Position numbers and translations under genes: made by a program | Notes under the pieces: generated by a model | What the model was told of the DNA's origin: nothing | The model's database searches: none | Seen by the model: only the letters and a program-made list of their open reading frames with translations | Part shown: positions 41,192 through 50,831 of the stretch, one piece after another | How positions within the stretch are numbered: position 1 is the first letter of the stretch | How the letters are laid out: each line of letters begins with the position of its first letter | Source of the DNA: Malachius bipustulatus | Lineage: Eukaryota > Arthropoda > Insecta > Coleoptera > Melyridae | Length of the DNA: 64,000 nucleotides | NCBI GenBank assembly: GCA_910589415.1 | Contig: OU342638.1 | Span: forward strand, 11,448,014-11,512,013 | Direction of reading: 5' to 3'

Positions 41192-43914
41192 TCAGAAGTG
41201 TTCGAATAGGTCGGCTTTCTTTAAGTAGTTCATGAGCTTATTCACACTTTGGGGAGTTATGCTGAGTATTTCTTGCAAGTTGGGTCCTAAGTTGGTTTGG
41301 TTTCTGTGACTTATGTATTTTGGGCAGTCAATAAGGATGTGTCTGACTGTCAGTTGGACGGCACAGGTTTCACATTGTGGTGGATTCTGTCTTGTCATGA
41401 TGTAGGCGTGCGTTAATTTGGTGTGGCCTATTCTTAGTCTCCGAAGTACGGTCAGGTCACGTCTTGAGATATTCAGTGGGTATTGTAGATCTTCGTGAGT
41501 CGTTATTTCAGACAGTTTGGTCTGTTGATTGTTCCAATGCTGATGCCATAATTCCGTAATATGGTTTATGATCTGGGCTTTGATGTCCGCTTTTTGTTGA
41601 CTGAGATTGGTGACATTTGGGTCCATTGAAGAGGCATTCCGAGCGGCTTCATCTGCTCTCTCGTTGTCTCTGATATTGCTATGTGCTGGAATCCATATTA
41701 TTGCTATACATTTTCTCTGTTTTATCAGATTATTGATACCTTCCTGTATTCTTCCTATTAGGGGATCGTATGTGAAGAGTTTATTTATTAAGGTGACCGC
41801 TGCTAGAGAATCTGAACAGATCATTGCCTTGTAAAAATTTTGTTTTTTCAGTAAATTCACTGCTTGGAATATTGCGAAGAGTTCTGCTGTAATCACGCTG
41901 CATGAGGATGGTAACCGAAATTTGATTTCCTGTGTGTCTGATACTATTGCGCAGCCTACTCCGTTTCTTCCCTTTGAAGCATCTGTGGAAATTTAATGTC
42001 ATAGTCATATGCCCCCAGGAGATCTGGAAATGCTTCTTGGATTTCATCTTTAGTGGTGTATTGATTGATGCGTGAATTTAGAGTAGCGTCACAATGGGGG
42101 AGACTGAGCGTCCATGGTGCGGTTTTGCCAGGGGAAATTTGGTCTATTGATCGGGGATCTATTCTCAGGCTAGAGGTTCTTATTTCCTAGCAGATGGGCT
42201 TCCGGTATTGTGGTCTGTTGGCGTGCTTTTGATCACAATTTTTGTGGAACAGGGTCTTATATGCTGGATTCCGGTCATTTGCCGCTATTCTCGCTGCATA
42301 TGAATATTGGAGATATTTTCTCCGGATCCAGAGGGGCGGCTCATTGGCTTCCTTGTGTATACTTATTACGGGACTTGTTCTGAAAGCACCTAGAGCTAGT
42401 CTGAGGCCTGTGTTCTGTATAACGTCCAGACATTTTAAAGTGGACTTACTGGCTGATCCATATACAATGGCACCGTAATCAATTTTGGTTCTTACTAGGG
42501 AGCGGTATATTTTTAGGAGAGCTGTTTCGTGTGCTCCCCATCGGTGATGGGCTAGAGATTTCATAATATTAAGCCGTTGCAGGCAGTCTGCTTTGAGTTG
42601 ACTTATGTGGGTTTTCCAGTTGAGCATGAAGTCGAAAATTATGCCGAGGAATGTATGGGAGTTGATCTGTTCTAGATCAACTCCGTTTAGTTTTAATTTT
42701 GGTGGTCTACTTAGGTTTTTTTTTCTTTGTGAAGACCATGAACTTGGATTTTTGGGTTGAAAACTTGAAGCCCGTTTCATTTGACCAGACTTCCAGCCTC
42801 TTTATCGCTTCTTGTATTAGGTTGCTAGTTGTTGTTGTAGATTTGCCCCTGCAGTATATGAAGAGGTCGTCCGCATATTGTGATGATTTTATCGGTGGCG
42901 TAATTGCCGAGTCAACGTCGTTAATTGCTAGCAGGAATAATGTGGGGCTTAAAACTGAGCCTTGAGGAACTCCATTTTATTGCTTGTGCCTCGCTGAGTA
43001 TACATCATTAATTCTGACTTGAAAAGTTCTGTCTTTCAGGAAGTTTTCTATAAATTTCAAGATATGTCCACCTATACAAGGTGTTTCTAAATGGAGTACC
43101 ATAAATTGGAGGACTTGTAGATAAAGTTAAAAAAATACGAAAATGTAGGAACATTTTCGGACAAAAACGGACGCCTCTGGGCAAATTAAACAAGCATGGC
43201 TTTTTTATTGTAAAAAGACCTTTGATTCAGAAAAAAGTAATAAGACATCAAAAAACCTAGCCCTTACTTTTTTAAAGAGTGAAAAGTGTCAAACGACCCC
43301 TGTTTCTACGCCACTGGCTTATTGAAATAAACCGAAAATTTGTCTGATTATTGCTCTTTATAACTTGTTGTTACACACAAAAAATTGTCTCATTTGGGTT
43401 ATTGTTTCAACAAATATTAACAAAAGAGTGGTCTGTCGCTCGACTCTTTAACACCCTGTATCTCATCAATAAAGCCTTTTCGAAAAAAAAAATTCCTACA
43501 TTTTCGTATTTTTTTAACTTTATCTACAAGTCCTCCAATTTATGGTACTCCATTTAGAAACACCTTGTATTTTGCTTTATCAGTTTTCGGAGGATATTGT
43601 ATTTACAGGTCGTGTCGAAGGCTCGTTCCAGGTCAAAGAAAACTGCCGTGAGGTTTTGGTTGGAGTGAAAGGCGTCTTCAATTTCTTCTTTGAATTCGAT
43701 GAGGTTGTCCAAGGTGCATTTGTTCTGTTTGTGAATCCTGTTTGTGTGGGTGCAATGAGTTTGTTTGTATCTATGTACCAGAGAAGTCTTTTATTAACTA
43801 TTTTCTCTATGAGCTTACACATTGTGCAAGTGAGAGATATAGGTCTGTATGATGTGGGATCGCATTTTGGTTTTCCAGGTTTGTAGAGGTAAGGATTTAC
43901 CAGGGAAGGAGTCT
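41192..43914 (-). pseudogene. LINE ORF2, RT and RNase H part
   Basis: From the insertion leftward: the RT fingers (MCKLIEKIVNKRLLWYID), then after the MITE the palm with YADDLF (about 42880), PPKLKLNGVDLEQI, HTFLGIIFD, a thumb (HRWGAHETALLKIYRSLVR), and an RNase H domain with TAELFAIF, CSDSLAAV and DNERADEAAR. Several frameshifts (around 42770 and 42000) separate the pieces. It copies the LINE RNA at a nicked target; this copy is dead. Confidence 0.75.
43076..43568. mobile_element. Foldback MITE (ACAAGGTGTTTC family) in the LINE
   Basis: ACAAGGTGTTTCTAAATGG is mirrored at 43550-43568, with TA flanks. Arms carry AAATTGGAGGACTTGTAGA. It separates two RT blocks of the LINE. Confidence 0.85.
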
Positions 43915-43920
43915 GTTGTC

Positions 43921-44217
43921 AGTAGGATACGTTTAAGAGTTCTAGATCTAGATCCACCACATTCCACCACCACCCACCAACTCCACCACATTCCACCACC
44001 CCCCACCACATTCCACCACCGCCCACCACATTCCACCACCCCCACCAACTCCACCACATTCCACCACATTCCACCACCCCCCAACCAACTCCACCACCCC
44101 CCCACAAACTCCACCACCCCCTACCAACTCCACCACAATCCACCACCCCCCTCCAAAGACGTTCATTAGATATATTAACCTATTACAAATTAGGTAAAGT
44201 ATAAATTGCGTAAAATG
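43921..44217 (+). repeat. Left terminal inverted repeat with CCACC minisatellite
   Basis: Unique end (43921-43953), then ~200 bases of CCACCACATTCCACC-type repeats, then a second unique part (44155-44217) that reaches the ATG of the first gene. All purines lie on one strand across the minisatellite. Confidence 0.9.
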
Positions 44218-44984
44218 GCACAACAAAATCTTCTCTGTAGTAAAGTTTATAAATTAAACCCATCAGAAACCAAAAATGTGGCTGTAGGAATTGCAGTAGA
44301 TCAAAAAAATCAACCAACAGTTAAGCTTTTTAGCAGTAAAGGTTCAAGTGTGTGTTTCTTCGAAAAAGAATTTAGAAGTTTTCTTAATCACCATGACCTA
44401 ATCAAGCAAGGGTTTAATGGCGAAAAGAAAGAAAACATTTTATGTGAATATAATAAGGTTCTTAAATTCACATCAATTAACGACGAAAATATTCTACACA
44501 TCTACGATACCGAGAGCAACGCCGTAATTGTTTTGGCGAATGATACTTATGGATCTCTAGTAAGAGTTTCAGTGTTAATTATTGAATATATGGAAGATCT
44601 TAACAAATATAACTTTGATTGGCACTACAAGAATTTTATTAATTCAACCAATGTTGGAAATGTGAGTGATATGGGATTGGAATTAAAAAGAAAAAAGTAC
44701 GAGTTTCCTCTGTATTTTGCATTGTTAGAACATCTTATTTTATACCCTGGTAAATTAGAAAAAGATATATGTGAAAATATACAAAGGTAAATTACATGTA
44801 TAAACTATATTTGAATAAAATTATAACAACAAAAATGTTTTTTATTTCAAGGAGTGGAACGTTATTATGTGAGACCTGCAATCAGTTTTTTTGTTTTTGT
44901 ATAAATTCGATTAAAATGCATAATATGATAAACGATATTAATGCGTCAGAGCTGCATTGCAATGAGATAATGCCGGATACGTAA
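44215..44984 (+). CDS. Unknown two-exon protein of the Polinton-like element
   Basis: Exon 1 is 44215-44786 and exon 2 is 44852-44984; the intron (65 bases) has donor GTAAAT and acceptor TTTCAAG, and the join keeps frame to give 234 residues. The ATG is the last codon of the left terminal repeat. The first 60 residues are beta-rich (KNVAVGIAVDQ, TVKLFSSKGSSVCFF), and the second exon ends with a possible zinc finger (LCETCNQFF then MHNM). I do not recognise the family; a DNA-binding role is a guess. Confidence 0.5.
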
Positions 44985-44991
44985 ACATATA

Positions 44992-46186
44992 CAGGGTGTC
45001 CCATAATATGTGGGCAATCTCCCGGATTTGGGTAAATTTCGTAAAAATAAATGCTGTAAAATTATTTCCTCAGAGACACCCCTACAAAGATATTAGCTGT
45101 TGAAGTTGAGGGTTGAAAATCAATTTTTTGCAATAACTTTTTTATTTCTTGACCGATTTTGATAATTTTTGGTTTTATTTTGTATTATTTGGGACTGTTT
45201 AGAATAGTGTTTCATAATCTTTGGTAGCACATACATAGACCTCGGGATGGCATAACCCCCTCATTCACTTGAAAGAAAACACTAAAATAATAATTTTACA
45301 GTTTTTTAAGGTTAATTTTCTTTTTATTTGACATTTTTTACATAAAAAAAGTATCCTTATTTATTTCGATAGAACGAACCGTTATCGAGATAAACGTCCT
45401 TCTAATAGGTGATGCGTCGCAGGAACTTTTCAAATTTCAAGTAAATTTTAACAAGATGGCTGACCTTTGACAGTAAATTGAGCAGGAAACAAAACAATAA
45501 CTTAATTAAACACCTACACGTCAAATAGTGTCAAAGATTTCATTTCATGGAGATTCAATTCTAACTGATTTTAAAATGAGTTACAAAAACGCTGAATACG
45601 CAGAAAATCAGTTAGAATAGAATCTGCATGAAATGAAATCTTTGACACTGACGTGTATTTAATTAAGTTATTGTTTTGTTTCCTACTCAATTTACTGTCA
45701 TAGGTCAGCCATCTTATTAAAATTTACTTGAAATTTAGAAAGTTCCTGCGACGCATCATCTATTAGAAGGACGTTTATCTCGATAACGGTTCGCTCTATC
45801 GAAATAAATAAAGATACATTTTTTATGTAAAAAATGTCAAATAAAAAGAAAATTAACATTAAAAAACTTTAAAATTATTATTTTTATTGTTTTATTCCAA
45901 GTGAATGGGGGGGTTATGCCATCCCGAGGTCTATGTATGTGCTATCAGAGATTATGAAACACTATTGTAAACAGTCCAAAATAATGCAAAATAAAATCAA
46001 AAATTATCAAAATCGGTCAAGAAATAAAAAAGTTATTGCAAAAAATTGATTTTCAGCCCTCAACTTCAACAGCTAATATCTTTGTAGGGGTGTCTCTGAG
46101 GAATTAATTTTATAGATATTTTTTCATTTATTTTTACGAAATTTACCCAAATCCGGGAGATTGCCCACATATTATGGGACACCCTG
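44992..46186. mobile_element. Foldback MITE (CAGGGTGTCCCATAATATG family)
   Basis: CAGGGTGTCCCATAATATG is mirrored at 46168-46186, with TA at both flanks. Arms of about 450 bases include a direct counterpart of GACGTTTATCTCGATAACGG. It sits between the first gene and a capsid fragment, where a deletion has removed the capsid N-terminus. Confidence 0.85.
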
Positions 46187-46383
46187 TATCTGCCGCACCA
46201 ATGTTTGTTATCGATACTTCTAAACAACCAGAAAATATAGCATTTCAAACTCAGTCTGTTAATGTTAGAATAGAATTAGAAGCGCATGCTAACATAAAAG
46301 CAAATACTACTGCGTACTGCCTTTTAATCTATGAGAGACAGTTTACATACAACCCTCTAACTAAATATGTTAAACAGTTATAA
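46187..46383 (+). pseudogene. C-terminal fragment of the major capsid gene
   Basis: Continues from ISAAPMFVIDTSKQPENIAF to KYVKQL, nearly identical to 13206-13400. The left side is lost at the foldback element. Its stop is two bases before the next ATG. Confidence 0.8.
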
Positions 46384-46385
46384 TT

Positions 46386-46853
46386 ATGTCTGAGCCTACC
46401 ATAGCTAACAGTCTAATTATTGACTTTCAAGCATTTAAAGTAGAAAACAATAAATATCTAATCAAGGAACTGGCTGGTTATGATGGTAAAAAAATATTTC
46501 ATTACGTATTCAAATCACCCTATGGATTACAAACTTTACCTTTTGACGTGCAAAAACAAGTTAAGTGGCTAGCTGCTAATCATCACTGTATAAATTGGGG
46601 TACTGGTGTTACCCCTATATATAAATTAGGTGACATACTTCGACATGTAACGAAAGATGTTGACGTGATTTATGTAAAAGGTGAAGAAAAAGCTCAATTT
46701 TTAAAACAGTTTTTAAAGGTTTCAGTATTTAATTTAGAAAATTTGCCTGCTATTGTACCTCAGAAACCTACTTGTTTTAATCATACAAAAACTCCGTGTG
46801 TGTGTGCGTTAACTAATGTATATTTTTTATATGAAAACCTTATGATGCAATAA
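46386..46853 (+). CDS. IIDFQAF protein, intact copy
   Basis: 155 residues: MSEPTIANSLIIDFQAFKV, a KELAGYDGKKIFHYVFKSP strand-rich block, KWLAANHHCINWGTG, VIYVKGEEKAQFLKQFL, FNLENLPAIV and a terminal CVCALTNVYFLYENL. The order (a beta strand with acidic residue first, then YVKGxEK and cysteine motifs) is reminiscent of a nuclease-like fold, but no catalytic set is demonstrated. Always follows the capsid gene here, two to 15 bases away. Two other copies (13416, 19228) share frameshifts that this one lacks. Confidence 0.6.
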   Translation: MSEPTIANSLIIDFQAFKVENNKYLIKELAGYDGKKIFHYVFKSPYGLQTLPFDVQKQVKWLAANHHCINWGTGVTPIYKLGDILRHVTKDVDVIYVKGEEKAQFLKQFLKVSVFNLENLPAIVPQKPTCFNHTKTPCVCALTNVYFLYENLMMQ

Positions 46854-47025
46854 ACTGTTTTTCGAATATGTTGTTTTTCATTAGATCTGTCTGTATTTTA
46901 GTATTTCTTTAGATAACATTTTATCGGTTTTAGCTGTATTATTCATCAGAGCTGTTTGTACAGCATTCCACCCCCAGGTAAAGTTTATATTAATTCCATA
47001 TGTTGTTCTAATTCACTTTTTTCAG

Positions 47026-47336
47026 CCGGTGCTACGTCAGCGGAATTTACCACTTCTGCTGGTAGCAGCAAAGAAACCGTGGGGGATGGTGTGCTACAAC
47101 GGTGACGTTGAAGAAATGTATGGTGGTGGCTACCTCATAGTAGTGCGTCGCCTAGGCTCGAACCTATTTTATTATCAACATTTTGGTATGTTGATAATAA
47201 ATAATAATAATATAATTATTTTTTATTTTTTTATAGATGATCCTCCTCCAAATTTGGATTGTATGTATTTTTTATATGTATTTTTACAACTATTTAAAAA
47301 AAAATTTTTACAGATTACAATGAGGATATTTTATAG
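47026..47336 (+). CDS. Four-exon small protein, exons 2-4
   Basis: Exon 2 is 47026-47185, exon 3 is 47237-47260 and exon 4 is 47314-47336, all phase-1 junctions, ending DDPPPNLD then YNEDIL and TAG. Exon 2 reads PVLRQRNLPLLLVAAKKPW, then VCYNGD, GGGYLIVVRR and LFYYQHF. The first exon probably ends CATTCCACCCCCAG at 46977 before a GTAAAG donor, but its start is not certain. Confidence 0.45.
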
Positions 47337-47427
47337 TTTTTTATGTTTTTTATTATAATTTAGATAAGGGTTAAAGTTGTTAATGTATGGGTAAAATAAT
47401 AAAAAATAAAATAATTTATATCTGCTT

Positions 47428-47772
47428 TTATTCTTCTACATCGTCGTAAAAATTATAATATATAAATGGAGTATTTTCATTAAGTGCTAACATTTCATTA
47501 TAATATCTACCCTTAGTATAACACCCTGTTGTATATTCATATATGTTATCTGATAAATATACGTTTAATGCAGCTATTATGGCTCTATCATGAGTAAATT
47601 GTATTTGCAACACATCACCCTCTATAACATTTCGTAGAATAATTTCATGATAGAAATAATATACCGACTTTATACTTATAGATATATAAACTTGATTATC
47701 AATAATATCTATTTTTTCAAGGTTGAAATCTTGATTTCCTACATCTATTACTAACATATATTCACATTCCAT
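47428..47772 (-). CDS. Unknown 114-residue protein
   Basis: MECEYMLVIDVGNQDFNLEK, VYISISIKSVYYFYHE, then GDVLQIQFTHDRAIIAALNV, YTTGCYTKGRYYNEM and an acidic end FYDDVEE. Its ATG shares the A of the preceding TAA (TAATG), so it directly follows the RING gene. Broken copy at 20271-20618. Function unknown. Confidence 0.55.
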   Translation of the reverse strand: MECEYMLVIDVGNQDFNLEKIDIIDNQVYISISIKSVYYFYHEIILRNVIEGDVLQIQFTHDRAIIAALNVYLSDNIYEYTTGCYTKGRYYNEMLALNENTPFIYYNFYDDVEE

Positions 47773-48035
47773 TATTTCACAAACTTGTACTTATCACTAA
47801 TTGGGAAAAACTCTGTTGTCTTTTTATCGATATTTTCGGCATATTCTACAGCTTTTCCACACTTTGGACAATATGGAAAACAAAGTCTGCGAATTCTGTA
47901 ACATGACACACATAACACTTGATCTTTACAAGGATGAAACGTTAAATATATATAGTTTTTCATACATATACAGCAAATTTTACCAGGATCTGAATCGGGT
48001 ATAGAATTCATTAACACTACTAATTTCTCTGTCAT
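47772..48035 (-). CDS. RING-finger protein
   Basis: 87 residues with a cysteine pattern C-C-x-x-C (KICCICMKNY), HPCKDQVLCVSCYRI and YCPKCGK, i.e. a compact RING-like zinc module near the middle, and a short KK-rich tail. Such viral RING proteins are commonly ubiquitin ligases acting on host defence or cell-death proteins; that role is inferred here. The start and stop both overlap neighbours as TAATG (48035 and 47772). The copy at 20615 lacks one ligand cysteine. Confidence 0.65.
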   Translation of the reverse strand: MTEKLVVLMNSIPDSDPGKICCICMKNYIYLTFHPCKDQVLCVSCYRIRRLCFPYCPKCGKAVEYAENIDKKTTEFFPISDKYKFVK

Positions 48036-48393
48036 TATTCTTCGGTACTATCAGTATCAATTTCAGAGCAAAACTTTTGTTTCAAATCTGCTGGTAAATA
48101 ATTACGCATATCATTAATAAATCCTGTTAAATTTAATTTAACAAACTCGTAACACAAACACTCTATACTGATTTCACCCCTAGATACTCATCGCATACAG
48201 TAACACCGTCTTCATAGTTTTTAACAAGTTGTGTTATACGGTCCATTTCATTATCATTAAAAACATTGAAATCATAAACAAGAGCATGCTCCGCATCGAA
48301 CTGTAAGTCATTAAGATGAGCCCTTACCCTTTCTACAGAACTGTTTAAATCTGTTGCATCTGGCCAACTCTCCATAGAATAAAACATCCACAT
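48035..48393 (-). pseudogene. Unknown ~118-residue protein, one frameshift
   Basis: MWMFYSMESWPDATDLNSSV, VRAHLNDLQFDAEHALVYDF and ITQLVKNYEDGVTVCDEYL are in the first frame. After about 48170 the sequence ISIECLCYEFVKL, DMRNYLPADLKQK and IDTDSTEE is open in the next frame, ending TAA at 48037-48035. Mainly helical and acidic. Both ends overlap neighbours as TAATG. Confidence 0.5.
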
Positions 48394-49042
48394 TATTTTT
48401 TTATTAAATGTCTAAATGTCAAACTTATTCTTATTTTTACATTCTCATTAGTGGGTGGTATGCTATGCATTCAATATTTATTTGTAGGATCCCTTAATAT
48501 GATTAAACTACCATCTTCTAATAAAACTTCCCGTTTGATTTCATTTCTCTGGATTACCCTCTCAGCGCCTAGTGATATTGAGGCTATTGAACTCCCTGGC
48601 ACAAAATCAGTTTCATCATCTTTATGTGGACCAATTTGATCATTCTTCGATAGGTAACGATTTACTAACACATAATTATATTTTTCTCCTACTTCTTCTT
48701 CAACTTTTGTTTTTATTTCCAACAATATATCTGTCCATGGTTTTGCTGTTATAGATGTTCCGGAAAATCCGTAGACCATCCCCTCATCACCGTATGCACA
48801 TACATCACGTCTGAGATTATAACTACCACCATTAACGTGTATTTTTATAGCTTTTCTCGGATAATACTCAACATTATTGAGATATTCAAAATACCTGGAT
48901 GATTCTCCAGTAGATAATATTAATTTGTATTCAATATTTAAAGTTTCCAAATTTTCTGAAATAGTAGTTAAATAAGTTCACTTCAACCTTACAATTTATA
49001 AACTTTTTTACCTTTATCTGCTAACTTAGATGTGGTCGCCAT
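48393..49042 (-). pseudogene. AlkB-like Fe(II)/2-oxoglutarate dioxygenase, one nonsense codon
   Basis: Exon 1 (49042-49012) starts inside the right terminal repeat (MATTSKLADK); the 56-base intron has GTAAAA and TTTCAG borders; exon 2 begins at 48955. The core shows KYNYVLVNRYL, the HxD iron motif (GPHKDDET, H121 and D123), SSIASISLGAERV and GSLIILRD. A TGA at 48473-48471 replaces the residue expected before the second iron histidine (MHSIPP). The RISLTFR 2-oxoglutarate-binding end follows in frame to TAA at 48395-48393. AlkB enzymes remove alkyl lesions from DNA or RNA. Either a recent inactivation or a readthrough site. Confidence 0.75.
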
Positions 49043-49366
49043 TTTACGCAACTTATACTTTACCTAATTTGTAATAGGTTAATATATCTAATGAACGTCT
49101 TTGGAGGGGGGTGGTGGATTGTGGTGGAGTTGGTAGGGGGTGGTGGAGTTTGTGGGGGGGTGGTGGAGTTGGTTGGTGGGTGGTGGAATGTGGTGGGGGG
49201 GGGGGTGGAATGTGGTGGAGTTGGTGGGTGGTGGTGGATGTGGTGGGGGGTGGTGGAATTGGTGGGGGTGGTGGAATGTGGTGGGGGGTGGTGGAATGTG
49301 GTGGAGTTGGTGGGTGGTGGTGGAATGTGGTGGATCTAGATCTAGAACTCTTAAACGTATCCTACT
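49040..49366 (-). repeat. Right terminal inverted repeat with GGTGG minisatellite
   Basis: Mirror of 43921-44217, about 30 bases longer because of extra GGTGG units. Contains the AlkB start codon. G-rich open frames on either strand are repeat artefacts. Confidence 0.9.
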
Positions 49367-49372
49367 GTTGTC

Positions 49373-50830
49373 CATATCGTGTTGAAGAGCTTTAGAATAT
49401 GATCCATTGCAGTTTCAGGTAGATTTTTTAGGAAGAGAGCTGGTATTTCATCTGGACCTGGGGCTGAGTTTTTTGTGTTAGCTAGGGCGAAATGGAGTTC
49501 TTCTTTGGTAAGATCGTAATTGATTGGACTTAATGAGTTTTTGGTATAATTTAGCTGCTCTGATTCTATTGCCTTCTTGTGTAGTAAGAACTCTTTGCTG
49601 TAATTATCGTTGCTGGACTTTTGCGATATGGATTTCGCTAGCAGAGATGCAATATCCCCACTCGAGGTGATCTTGATGCCGTTTGAGTCTTCTAAGGCCG
49701 GAATGTTGAACTCCGTTTTTGAACCCTTCATTCTTTTTATTTTGTTCCACATTTCACCTGATGTTGTGTTGCAGGTTATCTTGGACACGTAGTCTTTCCA
49801 AGCGTTTGTCTTACTTTCATTGATGATTTCTTGGGCAGCTGATTTATGTTCCCTGAGGTAGCGTAGGTTTTCAGGCGTCTTCTGTTTCCTATATTTGTTT
49901 AGCGCACGATTTGTATTGGAAACTGCGTCTCGACATTTACTGTTCCACCACAAGACTGATTTTGTGCCTGTGTTAGGGAATCTTGTTCGTCCTACATAGT
50001 TATCTGCAGCCTCTATTATTATTCTGGAGAACTTTTCGACGTCGTTGTTTATGTCACCTGTTATTTCTAGTTCGCTAATCTTATCTGAAATTGCATTCTG
50101 GAAGCTGCGGGAAGAAGCCCAATCTGCGTTTTTTATGTTCCACCCTTTCCGAGTTGAGGTACAGCTTAAGAGTCTTTGATCGATCATTTATTTTAATCGG
50201 AAAATGGTTGCTTCCATATAAATTGTCTAACACTTCCCATTCTAGATTGGGAGCTGATCTGGGGTCTGAAAAACTCAGATCGATGGAGGAGGAGAAATTT
50301 CCGGTGGCTATGCATAAGTGGGTACTTTGGCCAGAATTTAGAAGAACTTAGTTATGGGATGTTATAATATTTTCGATGATTTTACCCCTTCCGAAAGTTT
50401 GTCTGGATCCCCATAATTGATTATGGGCGTTGAAGTCACCGACTATAAGAAACGGGGAAGGCAATTGGTCAATAAGTTGTATAAGTTCAGCTTGCGTAGT
50501 GTTGCGGTTTGGTGGCAAGTATATATTGCAAACGGTAGGTTTGTTTGGACACCAGACATTCGTTACAGTAAATTCTATGTCTGTATTTATGTTCAGTATC
50601 TCACTGTGATATGTGTTTTTGATATAGATTGAGGTGCCGCCGCTAGCATTTTGGTGTGTGGTACGATATTGATGATAGCCGACGTATTGAGAGAATCTTG
50701 GCGCTTGTGTGGGTTTTAAATTCGTTTCCTGTAGGCAGACTACAATGGGGATGCAGTCTGCTATAAGCTGTTGGATACGAGGTAATCGCGGGTAGAGCCC
50801 GCGGCAATTCCAATGTATTAGGTTGAAGAG
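49373..50830 (-). pseudogene. LINE ORF2, endonuclease and RT N-terminal part
   Basis: The endonuclease region (about 50200-50830) shows an IVVCLQETN strand, a PFLIVGDFNAHN motif and GSNHFPI. The RT region (49373-50187) includes NYTKNSLSPINYDLTKEEL and SAPGPDEIPALFLKNL. The reading frame is broken near 50350 and 50180. It runs directly into the Polinton-like element at a single GTTGTC. Confidence 0.7.
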
Positions 50831-50831
50831 A

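Larger units (their letters stand above)
43921..49366. mobile_element. Polinton/Maverick-like element, 5,446 bp, complete ends
   Basis: It starts AGTAGGATACGTTTAAGAG and ends with the complement (..CGTATCCTACT). GTTGTC is directly repeated at 43915-43920 and 49367-49372, a 6-bp target duplication. Removing the element and one GTTGTC restores a continuous LINE RT frame. Terminal repeats are ~297 and ~326 bases and include a CCACC minisatellite. Genes: a two-exon unknown (plus), IIDFQAF protein and four-exon protein (plus), then AlkB, a ~118-residue unknown, RING and a 114-residue unknown (minus). Polymerase, integrase and most of the capsid gene are missing, so it must have been mobilised in trans or later lost them. 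Confidence 0.9.

Noticed and set aside
43815..44226. Long Gly/Trp/Val-rich open frames on the minus strand
   Set aside because: Produced by the CCACC/GGTGG minisatellite in all frames; same at 49088-49395.
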